Assembly (NCBI GenBank): GCA_023079485.1
Contig: CM041083.1
Span: forward strand, 152,290,552 to 152,354,551
Direction: 5' to 3'
From: Archilochus colubris
Taxonomy: Eukaryota > Chordata > Aves > Apodiformes > Trochilidae
Length of the DNA stretch: 64,000 bases
Part shown: positions 63,672 through 64,000 of the stretch, piece after piece
Position numbering within the stretch: position 1 is the first letter of the stretch
Layout: each line of letters starts with the position of its first letter
Notes under the pieces: model-generated
Databases searched by the model: none
What the model saw: only the letters and a program-made list of their open reading frames with translations
What the model was told of the DNA's origin: nothing
Program-made: the position numbers and the translations under genes

Positions 63672-63780
63672 AGAATGAGGGGTCAAATATCACTTCTATA
63701 GAGTTAAAATGTTCAGTTTCTGCTTTTGAGTTCAACCCTACACATTTTAAATTCAAGTTTAAACTTTGTGACACTTGGAG

Positions 63781-63786
63781 AATAAA
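63781..63786 (+). promoter_or_regulatory. Possible polyadenylation signal AATAAA
   Basis: It lies downstream of the candidate terminal exon ending at 63671, with a T-rich downstream element near 63830-63850. The hexamer is frequent by chance in AT-rich DNA. Confidence 0.15.
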
Positions 63787-64000
63787 GAGATTATCACAAA
63801 AAGATACATACAGAAAACCTCTTTCAGTGCTGGTTTTTTTGGTTCTGTTTTTCCCATTCTACGACGAGATTTTGAATGCCAGCCATAGGCTCTGAAATAA
63901 GTGATACCTTAAATTAATCATTATGAACTGGAAACAGGATCACAGTTTTAACTCAAGGGCAAAAGGTCATGGCTTTCCTAACACACATCACTGCTTCTGC
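63787..64000. other. Non-coding tail of window
   Basis: Nothing further was recognised. Confidence 0.5.

Overview
The window looks like a piece of bird nuclear genome, and no intact protein-coding gene can be supported in it. The main evidence is about a dozen copies of the avian LINE CR1 (Chicken Repeat 1). They are recognised by the 3' end (TTGGAAGGGACCT, CCAAC and the ATTCTATG octamer) and by decayed reverse-transcriptase C-terminal reading frames ([34 protein letters not shown]). Two diverged long terminal repeats of an endogenous-retrovirus type common in neoavian birds (GGTTTAACCCCAG at one edge, TTTTGGCTGGGATAG at the other) support this and hint at a neoavian rather than a galliform genome. 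That last step is inference. The DNA is AT-rich, with frequent homopolymer runs and no CpG island, as expected of an intergenic desert or a very large intron.

Layout. 1-15.1 kb: unique AT-rich DNA with A/T runs, a 17-bp tandem duplication and a TATAA microsatellite. 15.1-16.4 kb: a short CR1 fragment, two perfect hairpins and a strong splice-acceptor-like tract. 19.8-20.1 kb: an open segment that could be an exon. 21.2-22.1 and 27.0-27.8 kb: two long CR1 copies of one subfamily in the same orientation. 28.3 and 29.9-30.3 kb: older CR1 remnants. 31.9-32.5 kb: a near full-length solo LTR. 37.5-38.0, 39.6-40.3 and 42.3-42.8 kb: three more CR1 copies; the one at 39.6 kb is the best preserved. 43.5-43.8 kb: a GC-rich, CpG-poor patch of unknown origin. 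46.2 kb: a 22-unit ATC microsatellite lying in frame in a possible minus-strand exon (poly-aspartate). 48.0 kb: a short acidic open segment. 50.5-50.8 kb: a second, internally deleted copy of the LTR, in the opposite orientation. 53.2, 55.2 and 57.2-57.7 kb: short CR1 stubs, including a head-to-head pair. 57.7-64 kb: unique DNA with one possible terminal exon near the right end.

Nothing here acts as a gene system or operon. The interpretable content is transposon history. The exon candidates rest only on open frame, composition and splice-like signals, and could all be chance. I found no tRNA, rRNA or CRISPR array, and no previously undescribed system that the sequence can support.
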